From: CAWCWK01 sp963842125 | Lineage (GTDB): Bacteria > Pseudomonadota > Alphaproteobacteria > Rhizobiales > CAWCWK01 | Assembly (NCBI GenBank): GCA_963842125.1 | Contig: CAWJFE010000005.1 | Location: 1,178,001-1,242,000 of the forward strand | Direction: 5' to 3' | Length of the DNA: 64,000 bases | In this document: positions 27,497-37,543 of the stretch, piece by piece | Layout: the number at the start of each line of letters is the position of its first letter | How positions within the stretch are numbered: position 1 is the stretch's first letter | Program-made: the position numbers and the translations under genes | Notes under the pieces: generated by a model | The model's database searches: none | What the model was told of the DNA's origin: nothing | Seen by the model: the letters and a program-made list of their open reading frames with translations, nothing else

Positions 27497-28786
27497 ATGA
27501 CCGACGTCACCATCGCCGCCCCCATCGACTGGACGTCGGACGCCGCCAAGACGCGGCGCAAGCGGCGCCATGCCGCGAACCGGCGCCTCCAATGGATGGG
27601 CATCGCCGCTATCACGACCGCGATCGCGCTACTCTTCATCCTCGTCGCGTCCATCGTCGTGTCCGGCTACAAGGGCTTCTCGAAGACGCGCGTCGTCATC
27701 CCGATCACCCTGTCGGCCGAACTCGTCGACGCTGAGGACATCCGCGCGGCACCATGGCGGAATATCGTTCGCGATAGCATCGCAAACCTCTTCCCCGATG
27801 CGGAGGGCAAGGCCTTGCGGGATCTGCAATCGATCCCGACCAACAACGCGCAATTCATCCTGCGCGACGCCGTGATCGCCGACCCTTCGCTGATCGGCAC
27901 GACTTACGAGTTCCCTGTTGCCGTCGCCGATTCCTTCGACCAGCTCAACAAGGGCGAGATCGATCGCGACCTGCCGCCCCGTCTGCGACCGCGTGGCCTC
28001 AGCGACGCCTCCATCGCATATTTCGACGCGCTCGACGAGCAGGGGCGGATCGAAAGCCGGGTGAACTGGGACCTGCTAACGAACTCCGACAGCCGCTTTC
28101 CCGAACTGGCTGGCCTCAAGGGCGCCATCGTCGGGTCGGCCTACGCGCTTCTCGTCTGCTTCCTCATCAGCTTCCCGGTCGGTATCGCGTCGGCCGTCTA
28201 TCTCGAAGAGTTCGCCCCGAAGAACCGGCTGACCGACTTCATCGAGGTCAACATCAACAACCTCGCGGCCGTGCCCTCGATCGTCTTCGGCCTCCTCGGC
28301 CTCGCCGTCTTCCTCGGCTGGTTCGGCCTACCCCGCTCGGCGCCGCTCGTGGGCGGCATGGTGCTCTCGCTGATGACGCTGCCGACCATCATCATAGTGA
28401 CCCGCGCGTCGCTCAAAGCGGTGCCGCCCTCCATTCGCGAGGCGGCGCTGGGCATGGGGGCCTCGAAGCACGAGGTGATCCTCCACCACGTCCTGCCGCT
28501 CGCACTGCCAGGCATTCTCACCGGCACGATCATCGGCCTCGCGCAGGCCTTGGGCGAGACGGCGCCGCTCCTCCTCATCGGTATGAACGCCTTCATCACC
28601 AGCCCGCCCGAGGGCATCCTCGCCCCCGCGACGGCACTGCCGACCCAAATCTTCATCTGGGCGGACAGCCCCGAGCGCGGCTTCCGGGCGCTGACTTCGG
28701 CCGGCATCCTCATCCTTCTCGGCTTCCTCGTCATCATGAACGGGCTCGCCATCTTCCTTCGCCAGCGCCTCGAGCGGACCTGGTAG
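27497..28786 (+). CDS. pstA: Phosphate ABC transporter permease PstA
   Basis: Second permease of the phosphate transporter, 429 residues. A cytoplasmic basic N-terminus and one helix at about 35-55 are followed by a long periplasmic insert (about 60-205) and a C-terminal BPD permease domain. The coupling motif is EAALGMGASKHEVILHHVLP, and AAVPSIVFGLLGLAVFL is typical of PstA. The ATG at 27497 (MTDVTIAAPIDWTSDA) fits rhizobial relatives; an upstream in-frame ATG at 27455 would add 14 residues. Followed by pstB after 27 bases. Confidence 0.95.
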   Translation: MTDVTIAAPIDWTSDAAKTRRKRRHAANRRLQWMGIAAITTAIALLFILVASIVVSGYKGFSKTRVVIPITLSAELVDAEDIRAAPWRNIVRDSIANLFPDAEGKALRDLQSIPTNNAQFILRDAVIADPSLIGTTYEFPVAVADSFDQLNKGEIDRDLPPRLRPRGLSDASIAYFDALDEQGRIESRVNWDLLTNSDSRFPELAGLKGAIVGSAYALLVCFLISFPVGIASAVYLEEFAPKNRLTDFIEVNINNLAAVPSIVFGLLGLAVFLGWFGLPRSAPLVGGMVLSLMTLPTIIIVTRASLKAVPPSIREAALGMGASKHEVILHHVLPLALPGILTGTIIGLAQALGETAPLLLIGMNAFITSPPEGILAPATALPTQIFIWADSPERGFRALTSAGILILLGFLVIMNGLAIFLRQRLERTW

Positions 28787-28813
28787 ACACCCTCCCACCG
28801 GAGTCCGACGACC

Positions 28814-29632
28814 GTGGAACACAGCGTTCAGAACATCGCGATTCCGTCCGCCAGCGGACGACCGCTCGAAGACTACCCAACCAAGATGCAGGCCCGGAAC
28901 CTGACCGTGCACTACGGCGAGAAACAGGCCGTGCACGGCGTCGACATCGACGTGCCCCAGAACGCCGTCACCGCCTTCATCGGCCCGTCAGGCTGCGGCA
29001 AATCGACGGTGCTGCGCTGCTTCAACCGGATGAACGACACGATCGACATCGCCCGGGTCGGCGGTACGATCGAGCTCGATGGCCGGAACATCTACGACGA
29101 GGATCTCGACGTCGTGGAGCTGCGTGCTCGCGTGGGCATGGTCTTTCAGAAGCCGAACCCGTTCCCGAAGTCGATCTACGAGAACATCGCCTACGGCCCT
29201 CGCATCCACGGCATCGCCCGCGCCGGCACCGAGATGGACGAGATCGTCTTCTCGAGCCTGCGCCGCGCCGGGCTCTACGAGGAGGTCAAGGATCGGTTGC
29301 AGGAGCCGGGGACCGGCCTCTCCGGCGGTCAGCAGCAGCGCTTGTGCATAGCGCGCGCCATCGCGACCCAACCAGACGTCATCCTCATGGACGAGCCTTG
29401 CTCGGCGCTCGACCCGATCGCGACGGCCAAGGTCGAGGAGCTGATCGACGAGTTGCGCGAGAACTATACCATCGTCATCGTCACGCATTCGATGCAGCAG
29501 GCCGCACGCGTGAGCCAGAAGACGTGCTTCTTCCACCTCGGGCACATGGTCGAGGAGGGTCCGACGGATCAGATCTTCACGAACCCCAAGGACCGGCGCA
29601 CTCAGGATTACATCACCGGTCGGTTCGGCTGA
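28814..29632 (+). CDS. pstB: Phosphate ABC transporter ATP-binding protein
   Basis: ATPase that powers PstSCAB import and, with PhoU, contributes to PhoR signalling; 272 residues from a GTG start. Walker A is GPSGCGKST, the ABC signature is LSGGQQQR, Walker B is VILMDEPCSALDP, and the switch His lies in IVIVTHSMQQA. VGMVFQKPNPFPKSIYEN holds the Q loop and is diagnostic for PstB. Confidence 0.98.
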   Translation: MEHSVQNIAIPSASGRPLEDYPTKMQARNLTVHYGEKQAVHGVDIDVPQNAVTAFIGPSGCGKSTVLRCFNRMNDTIDIARVGGTIELDGRNIYDEDLDVVELRARVGMVFQKPNPFPKSIYENIAYGPRIHGIARAGTEMDEIVFSSLRRAGLYEEVKDRLQEPGTGLSGGQQQRLCIARAIATQPDVILMDEPCSALDPIATAKVEELIDELRENYTIVIVTHSMQQAARVSQKTCFFHLGHMVEEGPTDQIFTNPKDRRTQDYITGRFG

Positions 29633-29649
29633 CGGGAGGGAACGGACTC

Positions 29650-30354
29650 ATGAACGGACATACCGTCAAGGCTTTCGAGGAAGAGCTTCGCTCCCTCTCC
29701 GACCGCGTGCTTCACATGGGCGGTCTGGCCGAGCACATGCTCGCCGATAGCGTACGCGCGCTCGACACGCAGGACGTGGAACTCGCCGCCCGCATCATCG
29801 CGGAGGACGCGAGGGTGGATGCGATCGAAGCCGAGATCGAGGAATCGGCGGTCCTCGTCATCGCCCGCCGCCAGCCTGTTGCGGTCGATCTGCGCGCCGT
29901 TATCTCATCGATGCGCATCGCTCACGATATCGAGCGGATCGGTGATCTCGCCAAGAACATCTCCAAGCGGGTAACGGCAATTGGGGACGACACGACGTCG
30001 CTGCGTCTCTCGTCCGGTCTCAAGCACATGGTCGAGCTGACCCTCGCGCAGATCAAGGACGCGCTCGACGCCTATGTCGAGCAGGACGCCGAGAAGGCCA
30101 TGCGGGTGCGCGGCAACGACGACGCGATCGATGCGCTCTACACTGCGCTCTTCCGCGAATTGCTGACCTACATGATGGAGGACCCGCGCAACATCAGCCC
30201 CTGCACGCACCTCCTCTTCTGCGCCAAGAACATCGAGCGGGTGGGCGACCATGCGACCAATATCGCCGAGACGGTCTATTACCTCGTCAGCGGCGACAAC
30301 TTGCGCGACGAGCGTCCGATGGACGACCAGACCATGACGCCAGACGCCGCCTGA
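29650..30354 (+). CDS. phoU: Phosphate signalling regulator PhoU
   Basis: Protein of 234 residues that links PstB activity to PhoR and restrains the Pho response when phosphate is plentiful. It is all-helical with two PhoU repeats; metal-binding E/D-rich motifs include RIAHDIERIGDLAKNI and FCAKNIERVGDHATNIAE. The ATG at 29650 has GGGAGGG upstream and lies 17 bases after pstB. Confidence 0.97.
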   Translation: MNGHTVKAFEEELRSLSDRVLHMGGLAEHMLADSVRALDTQDVELAARIIAEDARVDAIEAEIEESAVLVIARRQPVAVDLRAVISSMRIAHDIERIGDLAKNISKRVTAIGDDTTSLRLSSGLKHMVELTLAQIKDALDAYVEQDAEKAMRVRGNDDAIDALYTALFRELLTYMMEDPRNISPCTHLLFCAKNIERVGDHATNIAETVYYLVSGDNLRDERPMDDQTMTPDAA

Positions 30355-30370
30355 GCGGGGAGGGACAAGC

Positions 30371-31072
30371 ATGCCGGCCTCCGTCCTCATCGTCGAAGAT
30401 GAAGAATCCCTCGGCGTTCTGCTGCGTTACAACCTGGAGGCCGAGGGCTACGAGGTCGATCTCATCGAGCGCGGCGACGAGGCCGAGATCGCGCTAAAGG
30501 AGCGTCAGCCGGACCTCCTCCTTCTCGACTGGATGCTGCCGGGCCTTTCGGGCATCGAACTCTGCCGCCGGCTTCGCACCCGCTCGGAGACGCGGGAGAT
30601 GCCGATCATCATGCTCACGGCGCGGGGTGAGGAGAGCGAGCGGCTGCGCGGCTTCTCGACGGGCGCAGACGACTACGTCGTCAAGCCATTCTCGATCCCG
30701 GAACTCATGGCCCGCACGCGGTCGCTGCTGCGGCGCGCGCGGCCGGAACTCGCGACCTCGGTCTTGAAAGCGGGCGACCTCGAACTCGACCGCGATACCT
30801 ATCGCGTGCGGCGGGCGGGCAGTGAACTGCACCTAGGTCCGACGGAGTTCAAGTTGCTGGAATTTCTGCTCGAAAGCCCTGGCCGCGTCTTCAGCCGCGA
30901 AAAACTGCTCGACGGTGTCTGGGGCCACGATGTCTATGTCGATGAGCGGACCGTGGACGTGCATGTCGGCCGGCTCCGGAAGGCCCTCAACCAGGGCGAA
31001 CTCCCAGACCCGATCCGAACGGTGCGCGGCGCCGGCTACGCCTTCGATGAGACGTTCCTCGCCGGCGCCTAG
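30371..31072 (+). CDS. phoB: Phosphate regulon response regulator
   Basis: OmpR/PhoB-family transcription factor of 233 residues that binds Pho boxes when phosphorylated by PhoR. The receiver domain has the acidic pair VEDEE, the phosphoacceptor Asp53 in LLLDWMLPG and the Lys of VVKPFS. A winged-helix DNA-binding domain covers about 130-230 with LGPTEFKLLEFLL, GHDVYVDERTVDVHVGRLRK and TVRGAGYAF. AGGGA precedes the ATG, 16 bases after phoU. It ends in a tail-to-tail arrangement with gcrA. Confidence 0.97.
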   Translation: MPASVLIVEDEESLGVLLRYNLEAEGYEVDLIERGDEAEIALKERQPDLLLLDWMLPGLSGIELCRRLRTRSETREMPIIMLTARGEESERLRGFSTGADDYVVKPFSIPELMARTRSLLRRARPELATSVLKAGDLELDRDTYRVRRAGSELHLGPTEFKLLEFLLESPGRVFSREKLLDGVWGHDVYVDERTVDVHVGRLRKALNQGELPDPIRTVRGAGYAFDETFLAGA

Positions 31073-31083
31073 GTCTTAGGGCC

Positions 31084-31662
31084 CTAGCGGCGGCGACGCG
31101 CCTCCACCGGCTGGAAGGCAACCTTCGCGTGGTCCGCGCAGTAGACGTCGCCGACCGGGCTATGCGCTCCGCAAAAGTGGAAACCGGCTTTCGTCGGGTC
31201 TCCGAACGGCCAACGGCAGGTCTGCTCGGTCAGCTCGAGAATGCCGATCGTGCCGCGATCGGGCGCAGTCGCGACTACGATCTGCTCGACCTGCGTACGC
31301 TCCGGCGGTGTTGGCGACGAAGCGGTCGGAGGTACGACGACCGGCTCGGGTGCGGGCGGGACTTCGATCTTCTGTGCCTCGCCGGCAGCCTTGGCCTCGC
31401 GAGCCTCTGAAAGGGATGTGACGCTGGCGGGTTCCGCCTCCGGCCTCGCCTCAGCCGCGATGGGCGGCTGCGACGTCGTCTGTTGCCCGGGACGATGATT
31501 GCCGGCCTTGACGCGGGACTTGTCGGATAGACCGAGGCGATGGACCTTGCCGATGACCGCATTGCGCGTAACGCCGCCCAATTGGGTCGCAATCTGGCTG
31601 GCGCTCAATCCGTCGCTCCAGAGCTGCTGAAGCAATGTGATCCGCTCGTCGGTCCAACTCAT
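31084..31662 (-). CDS. gcrA: Cell-cycle regulator GcrA
   Basis: GcrA-family protein of 192 residues that in Caulobacter works with sigma-70 at promoters carrying CcrM-methylated GANTC sites. The N-terminal DNA-binding region is SWTDERITLLQQLWSDG and TRNAVIGKVHRLGLSDKSR. A Pro/Ala-rich linker follows, and the C-terminal sigma-binding part has CRWPFGDP, FCGAHS and YCADHAKVAF. I chose the ATG at 31662 because residues before it are not conserved. Two GANTC sites (31744-31748 and 31766-31770) lie upstream but are no more frequent than chance. Confidence 0.95.
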   Translation of the reverse strand: MSWTDERITLLQQLWSDGLSASQIATQLGGVTRNAVIGKVHRLGLSDKSRVKAGNHRPGQQTTSQPPIAAEARPEAEPASVTSLSEAREAKAAGEAQKIEVPPAPEPVVVPPTASSPTPPERTQVEQIVVATAPDRGTIGILELTEQTCRWPFGDPTKAGFHFCGAHSPVGDVYCADHAKVAFQPVEARRRR

Positions 31663-31853
31663 ACGAAATCTCCAAGCCATGACGATGCGACCGCCTGGGG
31701 TCGGCGTCCGGGTGAGGCGGAGACTAGAGGATCGGAAGGGTGTGAGTCCCGTACGGGCCTCGAATGATTCGCCTTCTCAACAGGAAAAGCGAACAAATGG
31801 TTAAGATCGGCCGGTCCGCCGCGACGACATTCTAACGATATATCGCGGTTCGG

Positions 31854-32933
31854 CTAGCGGAAATGCTTGGAAAGCTTGAGGGTCTGCGCTTGGTAGTTCG
31901 ATCCGAGTCCCGTGCCGTAGAGCGCGTTCGGTATCTCGGCCATCCGTTCGTAGACGAGACGACAGACGGCTTGGCCGTGATGCAACACGAAGGGCACGTC
32001 GCGGCTGCGGACCTCGAGCACCGCCCGGCTGCCCGTGCCGCCGGCCTCGGGGTCGCCGAAGCCGGGGTCGAAGAAGCCTGCGTAATGAACTCGGAACTCT
32101 CCGACGAGCGGATCGACCGGCACCATCTCGGCAGCGTGGTCCTTTGGAACCGTCACGGCCTCGCGAGACGAGAGGATGTAGAACTCGAAGGGATCGAGCA
32201 CGATGCTACCGTCGCGCGCGTGAATGCGCTCCCAGAATTCGTCCCAGGGCTGCGCATCCTTCAGGTCGACATCGATGACGCCGCCATAGCGACGGGCCCG
32301 GTATCCGACGGGACGATCCGCCGCGCCGAGATCGACGCTGAGTTCGAGGCCGCCTCGTATGCTGGCATTCCCATCGACCAGGGGGGAGGCCGCATGCAGA
32401 CTGGCCGTCTCACCATCGTCGAGGACGACCTGGCCGGCACCGATGCGCATCTGCGCGAGGCGAGAGCCCTGTCGTACGAGAATTGGGAAGGTGCGCGGAC
32501 TGATTTCGAGATAGATCGGCCCACTATAGCCGGCGTCCACCGTATCGAACCGTGCACCCCGGTCCGTGATAGCGCGAACGAAGACGTCCAGCCGGCCGGT
32601 GCTGCTCTTCGGATTGATCCGGCCATGCAGCTCGTCCGGCAGCGACACTCGCTCCTGTAGTGGAACGATATAGACGCACCCCGTCTCCAGAACCGCGCCT
32701 TCGCGCAGATCGAGCGCATGCATCGAGACATCGGCCAACCGCTTTTCGACCGCATGAGGACCCGGCAGGAAGCTCGCACGGACCCGGTAGGCCTTTGCTC
32801 CCAGCCGCAGATCGAGACTGGCCGGCTGCACCTGACCGTCGGCCACAGGCGTATCGGCCGCGATGACGCCCTCCGAGAGAAGGCGTTCGAGCTGGTGATC
32901 GGGCAGAAGCCCCTGTTGCGCCGGACGTGTCAT
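31854..32933 (-). CDS. dcd: 2'-deoxycytidine 5'-triphosphate deaminase (double-length)
   Basis: Enzyme that deaminates dCTP to dUTP for thymidylate synthesis. At 359 residues it is about twice the length of E. coli Dcd and has two dUTPase-like halves. The N-terminal half holds NPKSSTGRLDVFVRAITD and the Glu of DAGYSGPIYLEISPR; the C-terminal half has PFEFYILSSREAVTVP and VHYAGFFDPGFGDPEAGG. This long form is the usual alphaproteobacterial type. Divergent from trkH. Confidence 0.92.
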   Translation of the reverse strand: MTRPAQQGLLPDHQLERLLSEGVIAADTPVADGQVQPASLDLRLGAKAYRVRASFLPGPHAVEKRLADVSMHALDLREGAVLETGCVYIVPLQERVSLPDELHGRINPKSSTGRLDVFVRAITDRGARFDTVDAGYSGPIYLEISPRTFPILVRQGSRLAQMRIGAGQVVLDDGETASLHAASPLVDGNASIRGGLELSVDLGAADRPVGYRARRYGGVIDVDLKDAQPWDEFWERIHARDGSIVLDPFEFYILSSREAVTVPKDHAAEMVPVDPLVGEFRVHYAGFFDPGFGDPEAGGTGSRAVLEVRSRDVPFVLHHGQAVCRLVYERMAEIPNALYGTGLGSNYQAQTLKLSKHFR

Positions 32934-32995
32934 TCGCCCATCAATCGCAGCACGCGGTTAAGCCTTTCTTCCCGTGCACCCGAGACCAGCCCGAC

Positions 32996-34450
32996 GTGAT
33001 CGATTTTCGACCCATCGCCCTCATCATCGGCACGCTGCTGATGACCCTTGGCGGCACGATGACGATCCCGGCGCTCTTCGACCTGGCGGCCGGCAGCCCG
33101 GACTGGATCGTCTTTACCACCTCGGCGCTGGTGACGACGTTTGTCGGAATGGTGCTCTGGGCAGCGTCGCGAGGGCGCGCGGGGCAACTCTCCCTGCGCG
33201 GCGCTTTCGTGATGACGGTGCTGACATGGGTCGCGCTGGCTGTCTTCGGCGCGCTTCCAATCTATTGGGCCGGCCTGGAGGGCGTGACGGTCACGGACGC
33301 GCTATTCGAATCCGTATCGGGCCTCACGACGACTGGCGCAACCGTCCTCACCGGGCTCGACGGGTTGCCGCCCGGCATCCTCCTCTGGCGCTCGCTGCTG
33401 CAATGGCTGGGTGGGCTCGGCATCGTCGTGATGGCCATCGCCGTGTTGCCGATGCTGAAGGTCGGCGGCATGCAACTCTTCAAGGCGGAGGCATTCGACA
33501 CGCCCGAGAAGATCCTGCCGCGCGCGACGCAGATCTCCGGTCAGATGACGCTCATCTACATCATGCTCACCTTCGTTTGCGCGGGTGCATACACGGTCGC
33601 GGGGATGGACGGCTTCGACGCCATTAACCATGCGATGACGACGGTGGCGACGGGCGGCATGTCCACGCGGGACGCCTCTATGGGGCATTTTCAAAGCCCG
33701 GCGATCGAGTTCGTCGCCATCACCTTCATGATCCTTGGATCGCTACCGTTCCTCCTCTACCTCAAGATCGTACAGACGGGGCAGATGCGGGGGCTTTTCA
33801 ACGACGATCAGGTCCACGCCTTCTTCGGCATCCTCATATGCTTCGCGCTCGCGGCTTGGGCCTATCAGGTGCTGGCGCTCGATGCGGTGGGTTTCACGCC
33901 GGCGCGCGAGGCGCTCTTCAACGTCACGTCGATCATGACCGGCACGGGCTATGCGACGGCGAACTATAGCGCGTGGGGCGCCTTCGCGGTCTGGCTCTTC
34001 TTCGCGCTGACATTCATCGGAGGCTGCGCCGGCTCGACGAGCTGCGGCATGAAGGTCTTTCGCTTTCAGGTCATCGTCGCGAACATCCGTCGCCATCTCG
34101 CGCAGACGCTTTCGCCGAACCAGATCGTCGTGCAGCGATTCAACGGGCGGCGGATCCAGGACGGCGTCTACTCCGCCGTCATGAACTTCTTCTTCCTCTA
34201 CATGCTCGTCTTCATCGTCGTGGCGATGCTGCTGAGCATGATGGGCCTCAACGCCATCACGGCGCTCTCGGCGTCCGCGACCGCGATCTCGAACGTCGGT
34301 CCCGGTTTGGGGGAGATCATCGGGCCGGCAGGAAACTTCGCGGCGCTGCCGGACACGGCCAAATGGGTCCTCAGCGCGGCGATGCTGATCGGACGGTTGG
34401 AACTGCTTACGGTCCTCGTCCTATTCGTTCCGCAGTTCTGGCGGGGATGA
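32996..34450 (+). CDS. trkH: TrkH-family potassium uptake protein
   Basis: Potassium-translocating membrane subunit of 484 residues. The four selectivity-filter loops with Gly are visible: SGLTTTGATVL, TTVATGGMST, SIMTGTGYAT and AISNVGPGLGE. The start is the GTG at 32996 (MIDFRPIALIIGTLL), which gives the usual TrkH length and begins at the first helix. No trkA is adjacent, so the NAD-binding partner must lie elsewhere. The last 30 bases overlap the 3' end of the convergent RND pump gene. Confidence 0.94.
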   Translation: MIDFRPIALIIGTLLMTLGGTMTIPALFDLAAGSPDWIVFTTSALVTTFVGMVLWAASRGRAGQLSLRGAFVMTVLTWVALAVFGALPIYWAGLEGVTVTDALFESVSGLTTTGATVLTGLDGLPPGILLWRSLLQWLGGLGIVVMAIAVLPMLKVGGMQLFKAEAFDTPEKILPRATQISGQMTLIYIMLTFVCAGAYTVAGMDGFDAINHAMTTVATGGMSTRDASMGHFQSPAIEFVAITFMILGSLPFLLYLKIVQTGQMRGLFNDDQVHAFFGILICFALAAWAYQVLALDAVGFTPAREALFNVTSIMTGTGYATANYSAWGAFAVWLFFALTFIGGCAGSTSCGMKVFRFQVIVANIRRHLAQTLSPNQIVVQRFNGRRIQDGVYSAVMNFFFLYMLVFIVVAMLLSMMGLNAITALSASATAISNVGPGLGEIIGPAGNFAALPDTAKWVLSAAMLIGRLELLTVLVLFVPQFWRG

Positions 34451-37400
34451 GCCGAAACCCAGCCAGCGCCATGTCCCGCCGACGACGCGCACGATGTCGC
34501 CACCGATGCATACGAAGGCCGGGACGAGGAAGAGGACGAAGAGTGTCGCGACGGCCAGCCCGAACACGAGTGTCAGCGCCATCGGAATGAGGAACTGGGC
34601 CTGGAGGCTCTTCTCGAACAGGAGGGGAGATAGGCCGGCGACCGTCGTCAGCGAGGTCAGGACCACGGCACGCAGCCGATCCTGAGAGGCGCCGATGCTG
34701 GCGGCGTAGAGATCCTCACCATTCTCGCGGCGCTCTTGAAAGCGCTCGACCAGGATGATGCTGTCGTTGACGAGGATGCCGGACAGGCCGAGCAGGCCCA
34801 TGAGGCTGAGGATCGTCAGCGGGAACCCCATCAGCCAATGCCCGAATATCGCGCCGACGATGCCGAAGGGGATGATGAGCATGACCGCGAGCGGCCGTCC
34901 GTAGGACCCGAAGATCCAGGCGAGGATGATGTAGATGAGGCCGAGCGCGATCACGACCCCGACACGAAGATCGGCAAACGCTTCACGCCTCTCCTCGTCA
35001 CGCCCGGAGAAGCTATAGTCGATGCCGTATTGAGCGGCGATGCGGGGCATGAGACCGTCGTCGAGCGCGGCGACGACCTTCTCCGTCGTCGTGATGTCGG
35101 CGTTGAGGTCTGCCGTGACACTCACGGCCGTGACGCCGCCACGCCGTTGAATGACGAGAAAGCCTCGTCGCTCGCGCAAGTCGACGATTTCTGGCAGGGC
35201 GACGTCCTCGCCGGATGGTGCGCGCAGGACAAGAGCGTAAAGCGAGGCGAGGCCGGAGCCGCGCTGCGCGAGATCGACCCGGATCGTCACCTCCTCCTCG
35301 CCATCGGCGAAGCGACGGGCGATGCGGCCCTCGAAGGCGTCGCGAACCTGCTGGCCGACGGTCTCGGTGGTGAAGCCGAGGGCGGCCCCGCGTGGCGTCA
35401 GCTCGAGAACGAGTTCGGGTTTGCCGAATGGCAGGTCGTCGTCGGCGGCCGATACGCCTTCGATCGTCTCGATGACGTCGCGAACTTCGAGCGCTGCTTC
35501 TTTGAGCACGGCCGTCGAGGCGCCGGTCAGGCGGATGTCGACATCACGCCCCGGAGGACCGCTCCGGTTGCCGGCAATCGCGACGCGTTCGACGCCGGGA
35601 ATGTCTGGGATGGCCTTGCGCCAGGCGCTACTGAGGTCGCGGGTGAGAATATCCCGATCCTCGGCCTGGGTTAGTTGGACGGAGAGACGTGCGAGGTTGT
35701 CGCCGGTCGCGCGGCCCGATCGGCCAAGCTCTGTGAAGACGTTGACGACGAGCGGCGCGTCCGGAGATAGCTCCGTCTCGGTCTCGAAGAGCGCGCCCTC
35801 GATGATATCGAGTGCGGCGATGGCATCGGCTTCGGGCGTGCCGGCGGCGAAGGTGACATTGGCGGTGACGCTTTCCGGTTCCGGGGACGGGAAGAACTGG
35901 AAGCCCACCCGCCCCGACATCAAGAACCCCGACGCGACGATCAAGGATGCGGCGGCCAGCGCCACGGTAGTGTAGCGCCAGCGGACGGCGAGGGTCGCCA
36001 CCTCGCGGAACGGCCCATCGCGAAACGCGCCAAAACCGCGATCGAAGGCCCTACGGAACCGGTTCGGCCCCTTGGCGGGCCCGACATGACGAAGGTGGCC
36101 CGGGAGGACGAGGAAGCACTCGACGAGGCTTGCCGTCAGAACGGCCAGCACCACGAGGGGCAGCGACGCCATGATCTGCCCGATCGTGCCACTGATGAAG
36201 AGAAGCGGCAGGAAAGCGGCCTGGGTCGTCAGCGTCGCGGCGACGACCGGGAAGAGCATGGTTCCGGCGCCGCGCTCGGCGGCCAGCAACGGGTCGTCCC
36301 CGGCCTCGAGGCGTGTCGCCGTGTGCTCCCCGACCACGATGGCATCGTCGACGATTATGCCGAGCGTCATGATCATCGCGAAGAGCGAGATCATGTTGAT
36401 ACTCGATCCCGTCATCGCCATCACGCCCAGCGTCGCGATCATCGCGATAGGGATGCCGACGGCGACCCAGAAGGCAATGCGGGCGCTTAGAAAGACGAAG
36501 AGGATGATTAGCACCAGTACCAAGCCCTGGATGCCGTTATTCGTCAGAAGCGCGATGCGCTCGACGAGACTGTCGGCGCGCACGTCATAGACCTGAACGA
36601 TGAGGCTTTCGGGTAGCGTGGGCAGGAGTTCGTCGAGTGTTTCCTGCAACGTGCTGGCGGTTTCGAGCGTATCGGCCGAGGCGGCGCGTTGGACGGTCAG
36701 TTGGATCGCGCGGCGCCCGCCGGTGAATCCCTGCGGCTCGTTGTCATAAGCCGTCGCGACATCGGCCACGTCGCCGATCCGAACACGCTCCCCGGTCGAT
36801 AGCGCGCGAATGTCGATCTCTTCGATACGCCGCGCGTTGATCTCCGGACTGAGCGTGCGAAGCTGGCGGGTGACCGTGCCGTCGAGCGTGCCCGACGGTG
36901 CGTCCTGCGTCTGCTCGCGAATGCGGCCGGCCATTTCCTGCAAGGTAAGGTCGAGGCGGGAGAGGGCGGATTGCTGCGTGGTGACGACGATCTCGCGGTC
37001 GCGCAGGCCAGTGAACGTCACCGTGTCGATGCCGGCCTCGAGGAGGGTGGTGCGGATACGGCGGGCGTAGCTCTTGAGCGCCTCCTCCTCGAAGGGCCCG
37101 GCGATCATGATCTTCGCGACCGTCTCGCGCCAGGCGCGCAGGCTGGCCTTCACGTCGTCGGCGCTTTCCGGCAACGTCGTGACGGTGTCGACCGCGCTCT
37201 CCACGTCGCGCAGCGCCGTCTGCATGTCGGCATCCGACGCGAATTCGAGAACGATCGTGGCCGAGCCTTCGCGCGCGTAGCTGTCGATCTTGTCGAGCTG
37301 ATCGAGATCGCGAAGCGCCGGCTCGAGCGATTCGAGAATGCTGTCCTCTACATCCTCCGCACTCGCGCCTGACCAGGGCACCGATACAGTGATGCGGTTG

Positions 37401-37543
37401 GTTTCGATTGTTGGGAAGAACTGCGTGTTGAGCTTTGTCAGCCCAAAAAGGCCGAAAAGGATCATCAGCCCCATGATGAGGTTCGCCGCCGTCGGATGGC
37501 GGACGACGAAGCCGACAAGGCTGTTGCCGGACTTGCGCGCCAT
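34421..37543 (-). CDS. RND efflux transporter permease (AcrB/HAE1 type)
   Basis: Inner-membrane proton-driven efflux pump of 1040 residues with the two-fold RND architecture: helix 1, a large periplasmic loop, helices 2-6, and the repeat. The proton-relay Asp pair appears in LGIIVDDAIVVGEHT (helix 4), with GLSGILVNDSIILVERFQ in helix 10. The substrate is unknown. Its ATG directly abuts the adaptor stop codon (37544-37546), so translation is probably coupled. It overlaps the end of trkH by 30 bases tail to tail. Confidence 0.95.
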   Translation of the reverse strand: MARKSGNSLVGFVVRHPTAANLIMGLMILFGLFGLTKLNTQFFPTIETNRITVSVPWSGASAEDVEDSILESLEPALRDLDQLDKIDSYAREGSATIVLEFASDADMQTALRDVESAVDTVTTLPESADDVKASLRAWRETVAKIMIAGPFEEEALKSYARRIRTTLLEAGIDTVTFTGLRDREIVVTTQQSALSRLDLTLQEMAGRIREQTQDAPSGTLDGTVTRQLRTLSPEINARRIEEIDIRALSTGERVRIGDVADVATAYDNEPQGFTGGRRAIQLTVQRAASADTLETASTLQETLDELLPTLPESLIVQVYDVRADSLVERIALLTNNGIQGLVLVLIILFVFLSARIAFWVAVGIPIAMIATLGVMAMTGSSINMISLFAMIMTLGIIVDDAIVVGEHTATRLEAGDDPLLAAERGAGTMLFPVVAATLTTQAAFLPLLFISGTIGQIMASLPLVVLAVLTASLVECFLVLPGHLRHVGPAKGPNRFRRAFDRGFGAFRDGPFREVATLAVRWRYTTVALAAASLIVASGFLMSGRVGFQFFPSPEPESVTANVTFAAGTPEADAIAALDIIEGALFETETELSPDAPLVVNVFTELGRSGRATGDNLARLSVQLTQAEDRDILTRDLSSAWRKAIPDIPGVERVAIAGNRSGPPGRDVDIRLTGASTAVLKEAALEVRDVIETIEGVSAADDDLPFGKPELVLELTPRGAALGFTTETVGQQVRDAFEGRIARRFADGEEEVTIRVDLAQRGSGLASLYALVLRAPSGEDVALPEIVDLRERRGFLVIQRRGGVTAVSVTADLNADITTTEKVVAALDDGLMPRIAAQYGIDYSFSGRDEERREAFADLRVGVVIALGLIYIILAWIFGSYGRPLAVMLIIPFGIVGAIFGHWLMGFPLTILSLMGLLGLSGILVNDSIILVERFQERRENGEDLYAASIGASQDRLRAVVLTSLTTVAGLSPLLFEKSLQAQFLIPMALTLVFGLAVATLFVLFLVPAFVCIGGDIVRVVGGTWRWLGFGSSPPELRNE

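Noticed and set aside
31741..31770. GANTC sites upstream of gcrA as a specific CcrM/GcrA control point
   Set aside because: Two sites in this distance are compatible with chance, and no conserved promoter arrangement was seen.
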